Shown one piece after another: positions 52,330 through 63,900 of a DNA stretch of 64,000 bases. This stretch comes from Salinimonas iocasae. GTDB taxonomy: Bacteria > Pseudomonadota > Gammaproteobacteria > Enterobacterales > Alteromonadaceae. The position numbers and the translations under genes are program-made. Location of the stretch: positions 1,628,001 through 1,692,000 of the forward strand of contig NZ_CP039852.1 in NCBI RefSeq assembly GCF_006228385.1, given 5' to 3'. A model generated the notes under the pieces. The model was not told the DNA's origin and searched no databases. It worked only from the letters and a program-made list of their open reading frames with translations. Every line of letters starts with the position of its first letter. The first letter of the stretch is position 1.

Positions 52330-55020
52330 ATGAAAAAATCACAGCTAAGCTGCGCCATCCTGGCCGCGTTAGCCTCTACGCCAGTACTGGCACAGGAAGA
52401 GAGCGCTAATGCAAAAATTGAAACTATCGAAGTCACCGCGACTAAGCGGACAGAATCAATCCAGGATGTTCCCGTTGCCGTTACCGCATTAAATGGTGAG
52501 GCACTGGAAAACCGTGGTATCGATAGCTTCCAGGATTATGTCGAGTTCCTGCCAAATGTGACTTTCCAGGGTACGGGCCCGGGTCAGAACGAAATATATA
52601 TCCGTGGTGCGGCAACCACGCAATCAAATATCATGCTGTCGTCTGTTCAGGCGCTGCAGCCTTCCGTAGCTTTTTACCTGGATGAACAACCGGTATCAAT
52701 GGCCGGCCGAAATTTGGATATTTACGCTACTGATATCAGCCGAATCGAAGTATTGCCAGGGCCACAGGGTACATTGTTTGGTGCCAGCTCACAGGCTGGT
52801 ACTGTACGAATGATTACCAACAAGCCTGATCATAGCGGCTTCTCAGCGGGTGTGGATACGAACATCGGCTTTACCAAAGGTGGCGAGATGAGTAATGCCG
52901 TTGAGGCATTCTTCAACATGACACTGACTGACAAGCTGGCGGTCCGCGTTGCGGCTTATAATGATCGCCAGGGCGGTTGGATTGATAACGTACTAAATGA
53001 TCCTGGCAACGGGGGCTATATTGGTAGCGCGCAGGTCATCAGCCGTATTTCTGGCGGCGTATTATCTGATCCTGCAGCGATGGATGCTAACCGGGTAAAT
53101 AGTGATGGTGTTAGCTCTACTGACGCGTCTGTCGTTTCGCCGAAGAATGACTCACTGGTTGAGGAAGATTTCAATGATGCAATTTATTCGGGTGCCCGTG
53201 TAGGCCTTTCTTATATCTTTAATGACCGCTGGGATTTGCTGATTCAGCACACACAGCAGACATTGGATACAGAAGGTGTTTTTTCTTACGACCCGAATCT
53301 TGAAGGTGAAAGCTCGACAAATCGTTTTCAACCTGAAGAAAATAAAGACGAATTTGGTTTGACAACCTGGACGCTTGAAGGCCGTTTAGACAAACTGGAT
53401 ATGGTATACACCGGTGGCTATTTGGATCGCGAAATCGACACGCTGGCTGACTATACAGGCTACACCAACGGTGGTTTGTTCTCGGCATATTATGTGTGTA
53501 ACTACGATGGTGGCGACACGATTGCAGCAGAAGACGAGCGTTGTCTTGATCCTACTAAGTTCTATCGTGAAGACACCACTACTACACGCTCTACGCACGA
53601 GCTGCGTTTCAACACCACGATGAATACGCCATGGCAAGTAACGGCTGGTCTGTTTTATGATGACCAGGAAGTGGCGACAATCGGTCAGTTCAAGATACCG
53701 AACACAGAGCTATATCCAGATATGGAGCGTACACTTGTAGGTAACGAGGGTATCAACTCTGATGGCGGTCCTTTCCCTTCAGAAGTCGGCTTCGTTAATG
53801 ACATCACACACACTATTGAGCAAATCGCGGTATTTGGTCAGTTTGAGTATGAATTGACTGAATCACTTACTGCCAGTGTTGGTGCCCGTTGGTATCAAAT
53901 TGATGATGAATATAAAGGCTCGACAACTACCGTAGATGTATCTCGTCGGGTTAAAGCGTTCGGAAGTCAAAACCCTGACGAACTGGCTGCGGTTGGTGAA
54001 GATCCTGAAGCTGTACTAGCTGCAATTGAAAGCGGCCAGTTGATTGTAGATGATTTAGACAGTGATGGCGTCCTTACTGTAGATGACACTATCTTTAAGT
54101 TCGCCCTGGACTGGAAAGTAAATGATGACGTACTGCTGTTTGCCAACTATTCAGAAGGTTTCCGTCCTCCGGTGACTAACCGTGTTGGTGGTGGATTGGC
54201 GTCTAGTCAAACGGGCCGCTTTGAGAACTTCCGAATCCCAGTTTATTCAACTACAGATACGTTGGATAACTATGAGCTGGGCATGAAGGGTGACTTTCTT
54301 GACGGTATTTTACGTGTGAACGCAACCGCTTATTACTCTGAAATAACTGACTTGCAGACGTCACGTTTCGACCCTACTAACATCTCGTTCCTGGTATTTA
54401 CAGACAACGTGGGTGATGCGGAAATCAAAGGTATTGATGCAGATATCACGTGGCTGGCAACTGATGATTTGGTTATCAACGCTGCATTTAGTGTGCTCGA
54501 TACAGAACTGGTTCGCATTAATGAGGAACTTCAGGGCATCTCGGCAGGCGTAGGTGCTGAACTGCCATACTCGGCAGATTTCTCAGGTAACATTAATGCG
54601 CGCTACTTCTTTGAAATGGAAGAAGGCCGTCGCGGTTATGTTAATGGTTCTGTAAGCTATACCGGTGATCGTATCGCAGGTATGACAATGGATGCTTATG
54701 TGGTTGAAGATGCCACACAGCTTATCTATGGCACAGGCTCTGGTCTTGAAATTCAAGACGAAGCTGCGGTTTATGAAGGTGTGACCTATTCAGACCGTAA
54801 CGGTGAAACATTCCGTGGTGGCCGTTATGTGCAGGAATCATACTTCCTGGCCAACGTTGCTGTTGGTGTAACCAATGATGAATGGAAAGCTGAACTTTAT
54901 GTTGATAACGTATTCGACGAAAGCGCCATTTTGAATATAGATACACAACAGTTTACACCAAAGGTTGTCACTAACCGCCCACGCACGGTCGGTGTGCGAG
55001 TATCTTACGATTTCTACTAA
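52330..55020 (+). CDS. TonB-dependent outer-membrane receptor
   Basis: 896 residues. Signal peptide ends at PVLAQ (about 22). TonB-box-like IETIEVTATKR, plug domain about 40-170 (IQDVPVAVTALNGEALENRGI, IYIRGAATTQSN, RIEVLPGPQGTLFGASSQAGTVRMITNKP), then a 22-strand barrel with TFRPPVTNRVGG-type loops and C-terminal VGVRVSYDFY. The plug sequence is of the Alteromonas/sphingomonad type that often takes up carbohydrates or aromatics rather than siderophores. The substrate is unknown. Followed by a terminator. Confidence 0.95.
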   Translation: MKKSQLSCAILAALASTPVLAQEESANAKIETIEVTATKRTESIQDVPVAVTALNGEALENRGIDSFQDYVEFLPNVTFQGTGPGQNEIYIRGAATTQSNIMLSSVQALQPSVAFYLDEQPVSMAGRNLDIYATDISRIEVLPGPQGTLFGASSQAGTVRMITNKPDHSGFSAGVDTNIGFTKGGEMSNAVEAFFNMTLTDKLAVRVAAYNDRQGGWIDNVLNDPGNGGYIGSAQVISRISGGVLSDPAAMDANRVNSDGVSSTDASVVSPKNDSLVEEDFNDAIYSGARVGLSYIFNDRWDLLIQHTQQTLDTEGVFSYDPNLEGESSTNRFQPEENKDEFGLTTWTLEGRLDKLDMVYTGGYLDREIDTLADYTGYTNGGLFSAYYVCNYDGGDTIAAEDERCLDPTKFYREDTTTTRSTHELRFNTTMNTPWQVTAGLFYDDQEVATIGQFKIPNTELYPDMERTLVGNEGINSDGGPFPSEVGFVNDITHTIEQIAVFGQFEYELTESLTASVGARWYQIDDEYKGSTTTVDVSRRVKAFGSQNPDELAAVGEDPEAVLAAIESGQLIVDDLDSDGVLTVDDTIFKFALDWKVNDDVLLFANYSEGFRPPVTNRVGGGLASSQTGRFENFRIPVYSTTDTLDNYELGMKGDFLDGILRVNATAYYSEITDLQTSRFDPTNISFLVFTDNVGDAEIKGIDADITWLATDDLVINAAFSVLDTELVRINEELQGISAGVGAELPYSADFSGNINARYFFEMEEGRRGYVNGSVSYTGDRIAGMTMDAYVVEDATQLIYGTGSGLEIQDEAAVYEGVTYSDRNGETFRGGRYVQESYFLANVAVGVTNDEWKAELYVDNVFDESAILNIDTQQFTPKVVTNRPRTVGVRVSYDFY

Positions 55021-55042
55021 AACTGGTAGAGTAATGAAACGT

Positions 55043-55073
55043 AAAACGGCAGCCTGAAGGTTGCCGTTTTTTT
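55043..55073 (+). terminator. Rho-independent terminator of TonB receptor gene
   Basis: AACGGCA-N10-TGCCGTT followed by a T run. Confidence 0.88.
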
Positions 55074-55096
55074 CTGTGTTACAAAAAAGACCCGAT

Positions 55097-57058
55097 ATGC
55101 ACCAAAACGATATATCACTGCAAATTAAGCAGGCTATCCAGGCATCAGATTTTGATCGCGCTATCGACCTTGCCGAAGAGCAGGTTAATAGCGTACCTAC
55201 AGAGAAAAAAGCTGAGTATCTTTATTTGAAAGCCGTTGCCCAGCGACTGTCGAAGAATGCCCAAATGGCCACAAAAACCCTCGACCAGCTGTTAGAGTTA
55301 AAGCCAGATCATGGTAGAGGCTACCAGGAGCAGGGTTATTGTTTTATAGCGATGTCTTTGCCGGATAAGGCGGCCGCTTCATTTTACCAGGCTACACGGT
55401 TTAACCCTGCTTTGCTGACAAGCTGGCAACAGCTACAGCAGTATTACGCGCAAAGTAATAATACTGCCGCGCTGAAGATTGCCAGTGAACAGTGTCGTTT
55501 TCTACAGCAATTGGACAGACCATTGTCAGGGGCGATGGATCTTATGTACGAAGGACAATTGCACAAAGCAGAGCAGGTTTGTCGGCAATATCTGCAAAAA
55601 AATAAGCATCACTGTGAAGCGATGATGCTGTTAGCAGAGATTGGCATCAGGCTGAAAGCGTATCACGACGCAGAATTTCTTCTTGAGAGTTGCGCTGAGC
55701 TCTATCCTGATGAACCCAGAGCGGTACAGGCTTATCAGAGTCTTCTACTTAAACTGGGAAAATTTCCGAAAGCGTTGGAGGTGATACAGAAACAAAAACG
55801 TGCTGGTGCCTCTGACCGCAAATTAGATCTTGCACTTGCCAGTGCGCTCGCTGGTGTCGGCGAATCAGAACAGGCGATTTCAACTTATCAGCAAATCTTG
55901 TCAGATAAACAGGATCAACCCGGCGTATGGCTTGCCCTTGGTCATGTTTATAAGTCTGCCGGTCAGCTAGAAAAAGCCATTGATGCTTATCACCAGGCAG
56001 CCAGATTCAGACCTGAATTTGGTGATGCTTACTGGAGCCTGGCCAATACGAAGACCTACACGTTCAGCGAATCAACCATCGCGACTATGTATGACAATGT
56101 CCAGCGGGAAAATACCCATCTGGAAGATCGAATTCACCTGTATTTTGCATTAGGTAAAGCGTATGAGGATAGCGGGAATACTGCATCAGCATTTGCCTGT
56201 TATAGCAAAGGTAATCAGCTAAAGTCCCGCACACTTGATTTGGATATCCGGCGGGTAGAACGAGCTATGGTAAGTCAGCAGGAAGCTTGCACGGCATCTT
56301 TGTTCAGCGAAACTGTGGGGCATATGGCACCGGACCCGATATTTATTGTCGGATTACCCCGGGCAGGGTCGACGCTGCTGGAACAAATTCTGGCCTCGCA
56401 CTCCCAGGTTGATGGCACGATGGAGCTACATGATATTCTGGGTATTGCATCACGGATCAGCGGCCAGAAAACGAGCTATCCCTATAACCTTGAAACGCTT
56501 ACCGATGAACAATGCCGGCAACTGGGCGAGCTTTATATTCGTCAGACCAAGGCTTACCGAAAGGGGGCCCCTTATTTCATTGATAAGATGCCCAATAACT
56601 TCATCCATATCGGACTGATAAAGCGAATCTTACCCAATGCAAAAATCATAGATGCACGCCGAGATGCTTTTGCATGTTGCTTCAGCGGCTTTAAACAATT
56701 ATTCGCCGACGGACAGGAATTTACTTATTCGCTGGAAACGATAGGTCGCTATTATAAGCGTTATGTTTCACTCATGGAGCACTGGCACCAGGTACTGCCC
56801 GGGCAAATCCTGACCGTGCAACACGAAGATGTTCTGGATGATTTGGAAGGGCAGGTCAGGCGCATGCTGGATTATCTTGAGTTGCCATTCGAATCAGGCT
56901 GTATGAACTATCATAAAACTAAAAGGGCCATAAAAACCCCAAGTTCAGAGCAAGTTCGCCAGCCGATATTTCAGACTGGCAGACATCAGTATAAGCCTTT
57001 TATACCTTACCTTGAGCCACTTTTTGAGGCGCTGGGCAAAAAGCCTGAAGACAGTTAA
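55097..57058 (+). CDS. TPR-sulfotransferase fusion protein
   Basis: 653 residues from the ATG at 55097; an in-frame TTG at 55061 lies inside the terminator and is rejected. About nine TPR units cover residues 1-390 (for example PGVWLALGHVYKSAGQLEKAIDAYHQAARFRPEFGDAYWSLA). The C-terminal 260 residues form a sulfotransferase: PAPS 5'-phosphate loop FIVGLPRAGSTLLEQILASH, and 3'-phosphate motif ILPNAKIIDARRDAFACCFSGF. It transfers sulfate from PAPS to an unknown acceptor. TPR-sulfotransferases are often found beside TonB receptors in Alteromonadales. Confidence 0.9.
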   Translation: MHQNDISLQIKQAIQASDFDRAIDLAEEQVNSVPTEKKAEYLYLKAVAQRLSKNAQMATKTLDQLLELKPDHGRGYQEQGYCFIAMSLPDKAAASFYQATRFNPALLTSWQQLQQYYAQSNNTAALKIASEQCRFLQQLDRPLSGAMDLMYEGQLHKAEQVCRQYLQKNKHHCEAMMLLAEIGIRLKAYHDAEFLLESCAELYPDEPRAVQAYQSLLLKLGKFPKALEVIQKQKRAGASDRKLDLALASALAGVGESEQAISTYQQILSDKQDQPGVWLALGHVYKSAGQLEKAIDAYHQAARFRPEFGDAYWSLANTKTYTFSESTIATMYDNVQRENTHLEDRIHLYFALGKAYEDSGNTASAFACYSKGNQLKSRTLDLDIRRVERAMVSQQEACTASLFSETVGHMAPDPIFIVGLPRAGSTLLEQILASHSQVDGTMELHDILGIASRISGQKTSYPYNLETLTDEQCRQLGELYIRQTKAYRKGAPYFIDKMPNNFIHIGLIKRILPNAKIIDARRDAFACCFSGFKQLFADGQEFTYSLETIGRYYKRYVSLMEHWHQVLPGQILTVQHEDVLDDLEGQVRRMLDYLELPFESGCMNYHKTKRAIKTPSSEQVRQPIFQTGRHQYKPFIPYLEPLFEALGKKPEDS

Positions 57059-57867
57059 TACTTGCGCCGTTGAAGTCCCGTTTCAGCCAGAATCTTCGCC
57101 GAGATTTCTTCCACAGAATATTTTGTGCTATTGAGGAACGGGATTTTTTCACGTCTGTACAGGTTTTCAACCTCCCGTAACTCCATGCGACACTGCTGCA
57201 TAGAGGCGTATTTGCTGTTGGCTCTGCGTTCAGAGCGGATCTGATGTAATCGCTCTGGATGTATGGTCAGACCGAACAGCTTGTCTTTAAAGCGCCTTAA
57301 TGCAGGGGGCAGCTTTAACATGTCACCCATGTCTTCTTCGGTGAACGGATAATTTGCCGCTTTGATACCGTACTGAAGTGCAAGATAGAGGCTGGTGGGT
57401 GTCTTTCCTGAGCGCGACACACCGACCAGAATGATATCCGCATTATGATACTCTTTTAAATTAGAGCCGTCGTCATTTGCCAGGGCGTAATTAACAGCCT
57501 CAATACGAATATCGTAAGTTGTTTCGTGAATACTGTGGGTTCGGTGCTTTTCCGGTTTGGAAGGCACGCCCAGAACCTTTTCCAGAGGCGCCACAAACTG
57601 GTCCAGAAAATTATAGTTAATTCCTACAGAACGGGAGATAACTTTGCGAACATCTACGTTCACAATTGTATAAAAAACGAGCGGCCTTTCTCCGCTGTCT
57701 TGAAAACTTTCAGAAATTTTCTCTAAAACCTTGTAAGCATGTTCCTCAGTTTCAACGAATGGAATGGTCTTATGATTTAATTGCATGGGGAATAAAGACA
57801 GTAATGCATGGCCAAACACCTCTGAAGTGATAGCAGTACCGTCGGAAATATAGAATGCTGTGCGCAC
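57055..57867 (-). CDS. ppsR: PEP synthase regulatory kinase/phosphorylase
   Basis: 270 residues, DUF299 family. FYISDGTAITSEVFGHALLSLF at the N-terminus, P-loop GVSRSGKTPTSLYLALQYGIKAANYP in the middle, and LFGLTIHPERLHQIRSERR. It inactivates PEP synthase by ADP-dependent phosphorylation of an active-site threonine and reactivates it by Pi-dependent dephosphorylation. It is divergent from its target ppsA, the usual arrangement. Its 3' end overlaps the TPR-sulfotransferase by 4 bp. Confidence 0.96.
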   Translation of the reverse strand: MRTAFYISDGTAITSEVFGHALLSLFPMQLNHKTIPFVETEEHAYKVLEKISESFQDSGERPLVFYTIVNVDVRKVISRSVGINYNFLDQFVAPLEKVLGVPSKPEKHRTHSIHETTYDIRIEAVNYALANDDGSNLKEYHNADIILVGVSRSGKTPTSLYLALQYGIKAANYPFTEEDMGDMLKLPPALRRFKDKLFGLTIHPERLHQIRSERRANSKYASMQQCRMELREVENLYRREKIPFLNSTKYSVEEISAKILAETGLQRRKY

Positions 57868-58055
57868 AACCTGTCCTTTCTTAATGTTGTAATTTATTTA
57901 CAAGGTCAATAAATATTTTACTTTCAAATTTTGGCCATTCTATGATGGTTCTGTCGAAAAGCCAGTACAAACAATAAATTGAACTGTTGTGCTGGTGCAA
58001 GCAATAAGGTCCGACAATGCGGACACCTACATAGACAAAGCTGGAGGCTCAGGCT

Positions 58056-60428
58056 GTGCAAGAACATGTACTTTGGTATCAAGAATTGGGGATGCAGGAT
58101 GTGGGTCGCGTGGGCGGCAAAAATGCATCGTTAGGTGAAATGATTTCAAACCTGGCCAATGCCGGCGTTCAGGTACCCGGAGGGTTTGCTACCACAGCTG
58201 AGGCATTTAATGAATTCTTACTGCAAAGCGGTCTGGATGAAAGAATTCATAAAGTGCTTGATAGCCTTGATGTAGACGATGTTGATGCGCTTGCAGCAGC
58301 CGGTAAAGATATTCGTCAGTGGATCGTGGACACGCCATTCCAGCCAGAATTTGAAAAAGCCATTCAGTCTTCTTTTGAGACGTTGCAGGGTGATGCAGGT
58401 AATGAAGCTTCATTTGCGGTTCGTTCCTCAGCGACTGCGGAAGATATGCCAGATGCATCATTTGCTGGTCAGCAGGAAACCTTTTTGAATGTTAAGGGTT
58501 ACGAGTCAGTACTGGTTGCAATTAAACATGTTTTTGCCTCGTTGTTTAATGACCGGGCCATTTCATACCGGGTCCACCAGGGCTACGACCATAAAGGTGT
58601 AGCGCTATCAGCCGGTGTGCAACGGATGGTGCGCAGTGATATTGCCTCATCCGGTGTTATGTTTACTATCGATACAGAGTCAGGCTTTGATGATGTTGTG
58701 TTTGTGACCAGTTCAGTTGGTCTGGGCGAGATGGTTGTGCAGGGCGCGGTTAACCCCGATGAATTTTATGTTCATAAGCCAACACTAGAAAGCGGCAAGC
58801 CTGCGATTGTTCGCCGCAACCTGGGTAGCAAGCTTACCAAGATGATTTACTCTGATGATGCTGCGCACGGTAAACAGGTTTCCATCGTTGATGTTGAACG
58901 TCAGGACAGCATGAAGTTCTCTTTAACTGACGACGAAGTACAGGAACTGGCAAAACAAGCGGTAATCATTGAGCAGCACTATAAACGTCCGATGGATATT
59001 GAATGGGCTAAAGATGGTATCGATGGCAAGCTTTATATCGTTCAGGCGCGTCCTGAAACGGTAAAAAGCCGCGAAGACAGCCAGACTATTGAGCGCTATC
59101 AGCTTAAGGGACAAAGTAATATTATTGTCGAAGGACGTGCTATCGGTCACAAAATTGGTGCCGGCACTGCCAAGGTACTGGGCTCAATTGAAGAGATGAA
59201 CAAGATCCAATCAGGGGATGTACTGGTGACAGACATGACCGACCCTGACTGGGAACCTATCATGAAGAAAGCGTCGGCGATCGTGACTAACCGCGGCGGC
59301 AGAACCTGTCACGCAGCTATTATCGCGCGTGAACTGGGCATTCCGGCTGTTGTTGGCTGTGGGAATGCCACTGAAATTCTTAAAACCGGTGATGCCGTAA
59401 CGGTTTCATGTGCCGAAGGTGACACAGGCTATATTTACGGCGCCGAGCTGGAGTTTGATGTCAGCACTTCACGTATCGATTCGATGCCGGATCTTCCGTT
59501 AAAAGTCATGATGAATGTGGGTAACCCAGACCGTGCTTTTGATTTTGCTCGTCTACCTAACGAAGGTGTCGGTCTGGCTCGACTGGAATTTATCATTAAC
59601 CGTATGATTGGCGTGCATCCTAAAGCATTGCTGAACTTTGATTCCCAGCCTGAGGAACTCAAAGAGGAAATTTCTGACATCATTGCCGGATATGATTCTC
59701 CTACAGAGTTCTATATTGAGAAACTGGTTGAAGGTATCTCCACTATCGGCGCCGCCTTTTCGCCGAAGAAAGTCATCGTTCGTATGTCTGACTTCAAATC
59801 TAATGAGTACTTTAATCTGGTTGGCGGTTACCAGTACGAACCTGATGAAGAAAACCCGATGCTGGGTTTCCGCGGTGCCAGCCGTTATGTGTCTGAAGAG
59901 TTCCGTGATTGCTTTGCGCTGGAGTGTGAGGCCATCAAACGTGTACGTAATAAGATGGGTCTGACAAATGTCGAAATCATGATCCCATTCATTCGTACTG
60001 TGGAAGAAGGGCAGCAGGTTATTGATTTGCTGGCTGAAGAGGGGCTTAAGCAGGGCGAAAACGGACTACGCGTCATTATGATGTGTGAACTGCCGTCAAA
60101 CGCACTTCTTGCTGATAAGTTCCTGGATATCTTTGATGGTTTCTCTATTGGTTCCAACGATTTGACTCAGCTTACACTGGGCCTTGATCGGGATTCAGGT
60201 CTTATTGCACATCTGTTCGAAGAGCGCAATGAAGCGGTGAAGGCATTACTGTCCATGGCAATACAGACTGCCAAAAAGCGTGGCAAGTACGTGGGTATCT
60301 GTGGTCAGGGACCTTCTGACCATGAAGATTTCGCTGCCTGGCTGGTTAAGGAGGGCATCGATTCAGTGTCTCTTAACCCTGATACAGTGGTTGAAACCTG
60401 GCTTTACCTTGCTGAAAATCACAAGTAA
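58056..60428 (+). CDS. ppsA: Phosphoenolpyruvate synthase
   Basis: 790 residues, GTG start preceded by GGAGG. N-terminal ATP-grasp nucleotide domain ([41 protein letters not shown]), swivelling phospho-His domain with [21 protein letters not shown], and C-terminal PEP/pyruvate barrel ending in [27 protein letters not shown]. Converts pyruvate and ATP to PEP, AMP and Pi in gluconeogenesis. A small leader hairpin GTCCG-acaatg-CGGAC lies about 30 bp before the start. Regulated by PpsR next door. Confidence 0.98.
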   Translation: MQEHVLWYQELGMQDVGRVGGKNASLGEMISNLANAGVQVPGGFATTAEAFNEFLLQSGLDERIHKVLDSLDVDDVDALAAAGKDIRQWIVDTPFQPEFEKAIQSSFETLQGDAGNEASFAVRSSATAEDMPDASFAGQQETFLNVKGYESVLVAIKHVFASLFNDRAISYRVHQGYDHKGVALSAGVQRMVRSDIASSGVMFTIDTESGFDDVVFVTSSVGLGEMVVQGAVNPDEFYVHKPTLESGKPAIVRRNLGSKLTKMIYSDDAAHGKQVSIVDVERQDSMKFSLTDDEVQELAKQAVIIEQHYKRPMDIEWAKDGIDGKLYIVQARPETVKSREDSQTIERYQLKGQSNIIVEGRAIGHKIGAGTAKVLGSIEEMNKIQSGDVLVTDMTDPDWEPIMKKASAIVTNRGGRTCHAAIIARELGIPAVVGCGNATEILKTGDAVTVSCAEGDTGYIYGAELEFDVSTSRIDSMPDLPLKVMMNVGNPDRAFDFARLPNEGVGLARLEFIINRMIGVHPKALLNFDSQPEELKEEISDIIAGYDSPTEFYIEKLVEGISTIGAAFSPKKVIVRMSDFKSNEYFNLVGGYQYEPDEENPMLGFRGASRYVSEEFRDCFALECEAIKRVRNKMGLTNVEIMIPFIRTVEEGQQVIDLLAEEGLKQGENGLRVIMMCELPSNALLADKFLDIFDGFSIGSNDLTQLTLGLDRDSGLIAHLFEERNEAVKALLSMAIQTAKKRGKYVGICGQGPSDHEDFAAWLVKEGIDSVSLNPDTVVETWLYLAENHK

Positions 60429-60438
60429 TACGAGCAAC

Positions 60439-60466
60439 AAAAAAGCCGCGAAAGCGGCTTTTTTTA
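60439..60466 (+). terminator. Rho-independent terminator of ppsA
   Basis: AAAAGCCGC-GAAA-GCGGCTTTTTTT with an A run before the stem, so it can also work for the convergent small gene at 60518. Confidence 0.93.
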
Positions 60467-60517
60467 CATTTGCATACTGAATAGGCTGTTAGCTAGTTAT
60501 AAACGTCGCCTGAATAA

Positions 60518-60733
60518 TTAACGAAGCTTTCTGGCGAGCAGCATTGCATCAACTTTACGCGCACTACGACTCATCCCGGTTTGAAAGTATTTGAGCAAAG
60601 TCCGTGCTCTGGGCCAGTCGTAGCTGAGCATCAGCAGCCCCCCGAGCACCAGTAAGATAGAACCGGGAAGAAGCGTTAGGATAATGCCAGCGGCAAAGAG
60701 TGTAGCGCCAACCGTTAGTCTGAGCGTTTTCAT
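60518..60733 (-). CDS. Small PGPGW-like membrane protein
   Basis: 71 residues. Two hydrophobic stretches (LTVGATLFAAGIILTLLPGSILLVLGGLLMLSYDW) and a basic tail. The turn and following Leu/Gly-rich helix resemble the PGPGW family of putative transmembrane proteins (PF09656), although the PGPGW motif itself is only partly kept (LLPGS). Function unknown. Confidence 0.65.
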   Translation of the reverse strand: MKTLRLTVGATLFAAGIILTLLPGSILLVLGGLLMLSYDWPRARTLLKYFQTGMSRSARKVDAMLLARKLR

Positions 60734-60917
60734 ATTATTTTATCCTGCAGTTTTCTGATTTTAATGATAATTAACTGGGTGAATAAATCCATAGCAGGTA
60801 TGTAAGAAGTTGTAACAGGCGTATTTATTTTTGGTCACGCATGATACGAGATCACGCTAGAGCCGAACGAGCACAACGCGTATACTATTCATCTGTTTGT
60901 TGTAAGGAGTCACGCCA

Positions 60918-63900
60918 TTGAAACTGCCACGCATCGCCCCGGAGTCGAGCCCTTCAGAACATTATCAGGCTTATCTGAAGGCACTGTCGGCTTCACGGTT
61001 TAACGGTGATATTGAATATAGTTATGCCAGCCGTATGGCAGTTGCTACTGATAATTCCGTTTACCAGAAAATCCCCCAGGCTGTTATTTTTCCTACCAGC
61101 GTGGATGACTTAAAATGTGCTGGCGAACTGGCTAATCAGCATAAAGGTGTCACATTTTCTGCCCGTGGCGGTGGCACAGGAACTAATGGCCAAAGCCTCA
61201 CAGATGGCATAGTGGTGGATTTGTCGCGTCACATGAACCGGATCCTGGAAGTAAATATTGAGCAGGGCTGGGTGCGGGTGCAAACCGGAGTAGTGAAAGA
61301 TGCGCTCAATGATGCTCTCAGGCCGCACGGCTATTTCTTTTCTCCGGACCTGTCCACCAGTAACAGGGCAACCATCGGCGGCATGATAAATACAGATGCA
61401 TCAGGGCAGGGGTCGCTCAAGTACGGTAAAACCAGCGACCACGTTCTGGGTTTGACCACGGTTCTGGCAAATGGTGAAACGCTAAATACCACGCCACTTT
61501 CCGTAGACGAAGCGCGTAAGCTGGCTAGCGGAAGTGATACTCACGCCAGAGTATTAAGACAGGTACTGGCGACCTGTATCGACATGCGTGAAGCTATTTT
61601 AGAAAAATTTCCGCGCATGAATCGCTTCCTGACAGGTTATGATCTTGAGCACGCCTACGATGCGGATAATCAGAATATTGATGTAAGCCGGCTGATTGCC
61701 GGTTCTGAAGGTTCGCTGGGCTTTGTGGCTGAAGCGAAGTTGTCTATTACGCCCATCGCCAGCCACACGGCGCTGGTTAATATAAAATACGACAGCTTTG
61801 ACTCGGCGTTGCGTCATGCCCCCAAAATGATTGAGGCAGATGCGACATCGGTAGAAACGGTCGACAGCAAAGTGCTGAACCTGGCAAAAACTGACATCAT
61901 CTGGCATTCCATTTCTGACCTTATTACCGATGTTCCTGACAAAACGATGCTGGGTCTCAATATAGTTGAGTACAACAGCACCAGCGTTGACGAAATAAAA
62001 TCCCGTATCGCTTCTCTTGAGTCTGCGTTAAATGAAGATATTGAGAAGGGGCATAACGGGGTGATTGGCTATCAGTTAACCTACGAGCGCGCAGATATTC
62101 AGAAAATTTATGCAATGCGTAAAAAAGCGGTAGGCTTGCTGGGGAAAACAGATGGACCGCAAAAGCCTATTGCCTTTGCTGAAGATACCGCGGTGCCGCC
62201 TCAAAATCTTGCGGACTTTATCCGTGAATTTCGTGCACTGCTTGATGAACACGGGCTTCAGTACGGCATGTTCGGACATGTTGATGCAGGCGTTTTACAT
62301 GTGCGACCTGCACTGGATCTTTGTGATCCCGAGCAGGAAGCGCTGATGCATCAGATTTCCGATGAAGTGGTCGCGCTGGTTTCCAAGCACGGTGGACTGA
62401 TGTGGGGCGAGCACGGAAAAGGTTTTCGCAGCGAGTACGGGCCGGAATTCTTTGGTGAGAAATTGTTTGCTGAGTTACGTAAAATCAAGCGCGCTTTCGA
62501 TCCGTTCAACAAAATGAACCCCGGCAAGATTTGTACTCCTCTTGGCAGTAACGATGAGCTTGTCAAAGTCTCCGATACTAAAAGGGCGACATACGACAGA
62601 ACAATACCTGTCGCGTTCAAGGCCCCGTTCGAGCCTGCCATGAACTGCAACGGTAACGGGTTGTGTTTTAATTACGATACAACCTCACCTATGTGTCCCT
62701 CAAGTAAAATCACCCGGGATCGTCGCCATAGTCCCAAAGGCCGAGCCGGCCTGATACGTGAGTGGTTACGACTGCTGGCTGAAAATGGTGTGGATACCAA
62801 TAAGCTCAGCGCGTCCACGTTCTCCTCGTCCTGGCTGGATAAATGGCGAAACGCTTACCGTCGGGATGACGATTTCTCCCACGAGGTATTTACCGCAATG
62901 GAAGGATGTCTGGCCTGTAAATCCTGTACCAGCCAGTGCCCTGTAAATGTGGATGTGCCCGACTTCCGGTCCCGGTTTTTATCTATTTATTATCAGCGTT
63001 ACGCACGCCCTATGAAGGACCATTTGGTCGCCAATATTGAACGTATGGCGCCACTGATGGCCAAAGCCCCTTCAGTAGTCAACTTTTTCCTGAAGCGCCG
63101 CTGGATGAACGGATTGATGCGAAAGACGGTTGGCTATGTTGATACGCCTTTACTTTCAGTGCCGGCACTTTCAGAGCGTCTGCCGGCCTCAGTTCAGACA
63201 TTCGACATGATGGCACTCCGTGCTATGTCAGCGACTGAAAAATCGAAAAAGGTGTTGATTGTTCAGGATCCTTTCACCAGTTTTTATGATGCTCAGGTGG
63301 TTGCTGATTTTGCTGCGCTGGTTACTAAACTTGGCTTTGAGCCGGTACTTTTGCCTTTCAAACCAAATGGTAAACCAGCACATGTGAAAGGCTTTTTAAA
63401 AGCGTTTGCAGACACCGCGTGCGACACTGCGCAGTTTTTAAATCAACTTCACGAAATTGATATTCCAATGGTGGGTGTCGATGCCTCACTGGTGCTCTGC
63501 TATCGGGATGAATACACTAAAGCCCTGGGCGATAAGCGAGGTGACTTTACCGTTCAGACTGTTCATGAATGGCTCGAAACCCTTCCTGAGGGAACAATTC
63601 GTCCGGGCAGGCAGACCAGCACAACACCTCTGGCGTTGTTCAGCCACTGCACAGAGAAAACTGCCATGCCTACCAGCGAGAAAAAATGGCAGGCTATATT
63701 TAAGCAGGCCGGCAAAGACGTGGATATTGTTGCAGTGGGGTGTTGCGGAATGGCAGGTACCTATGGTCATGAAGCAAGTCAGAAGGAAAAGTCGTTGGGC
63801 ATTTACGCAATGTCATGGGAAACCGCTGTAGCCAGATATCCTGAAGAGGCTGTCATGGCGACAGGATATTCCTGCCGCAGTCAGGTTGATCGAATAGACG

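Noticed and set aside
55061..55096. TTG start for the TPR-sulfotransferase
   Set aside because: The TTG lies within the terminator stem of the preceding gene; the ATG at 55097 fits better.
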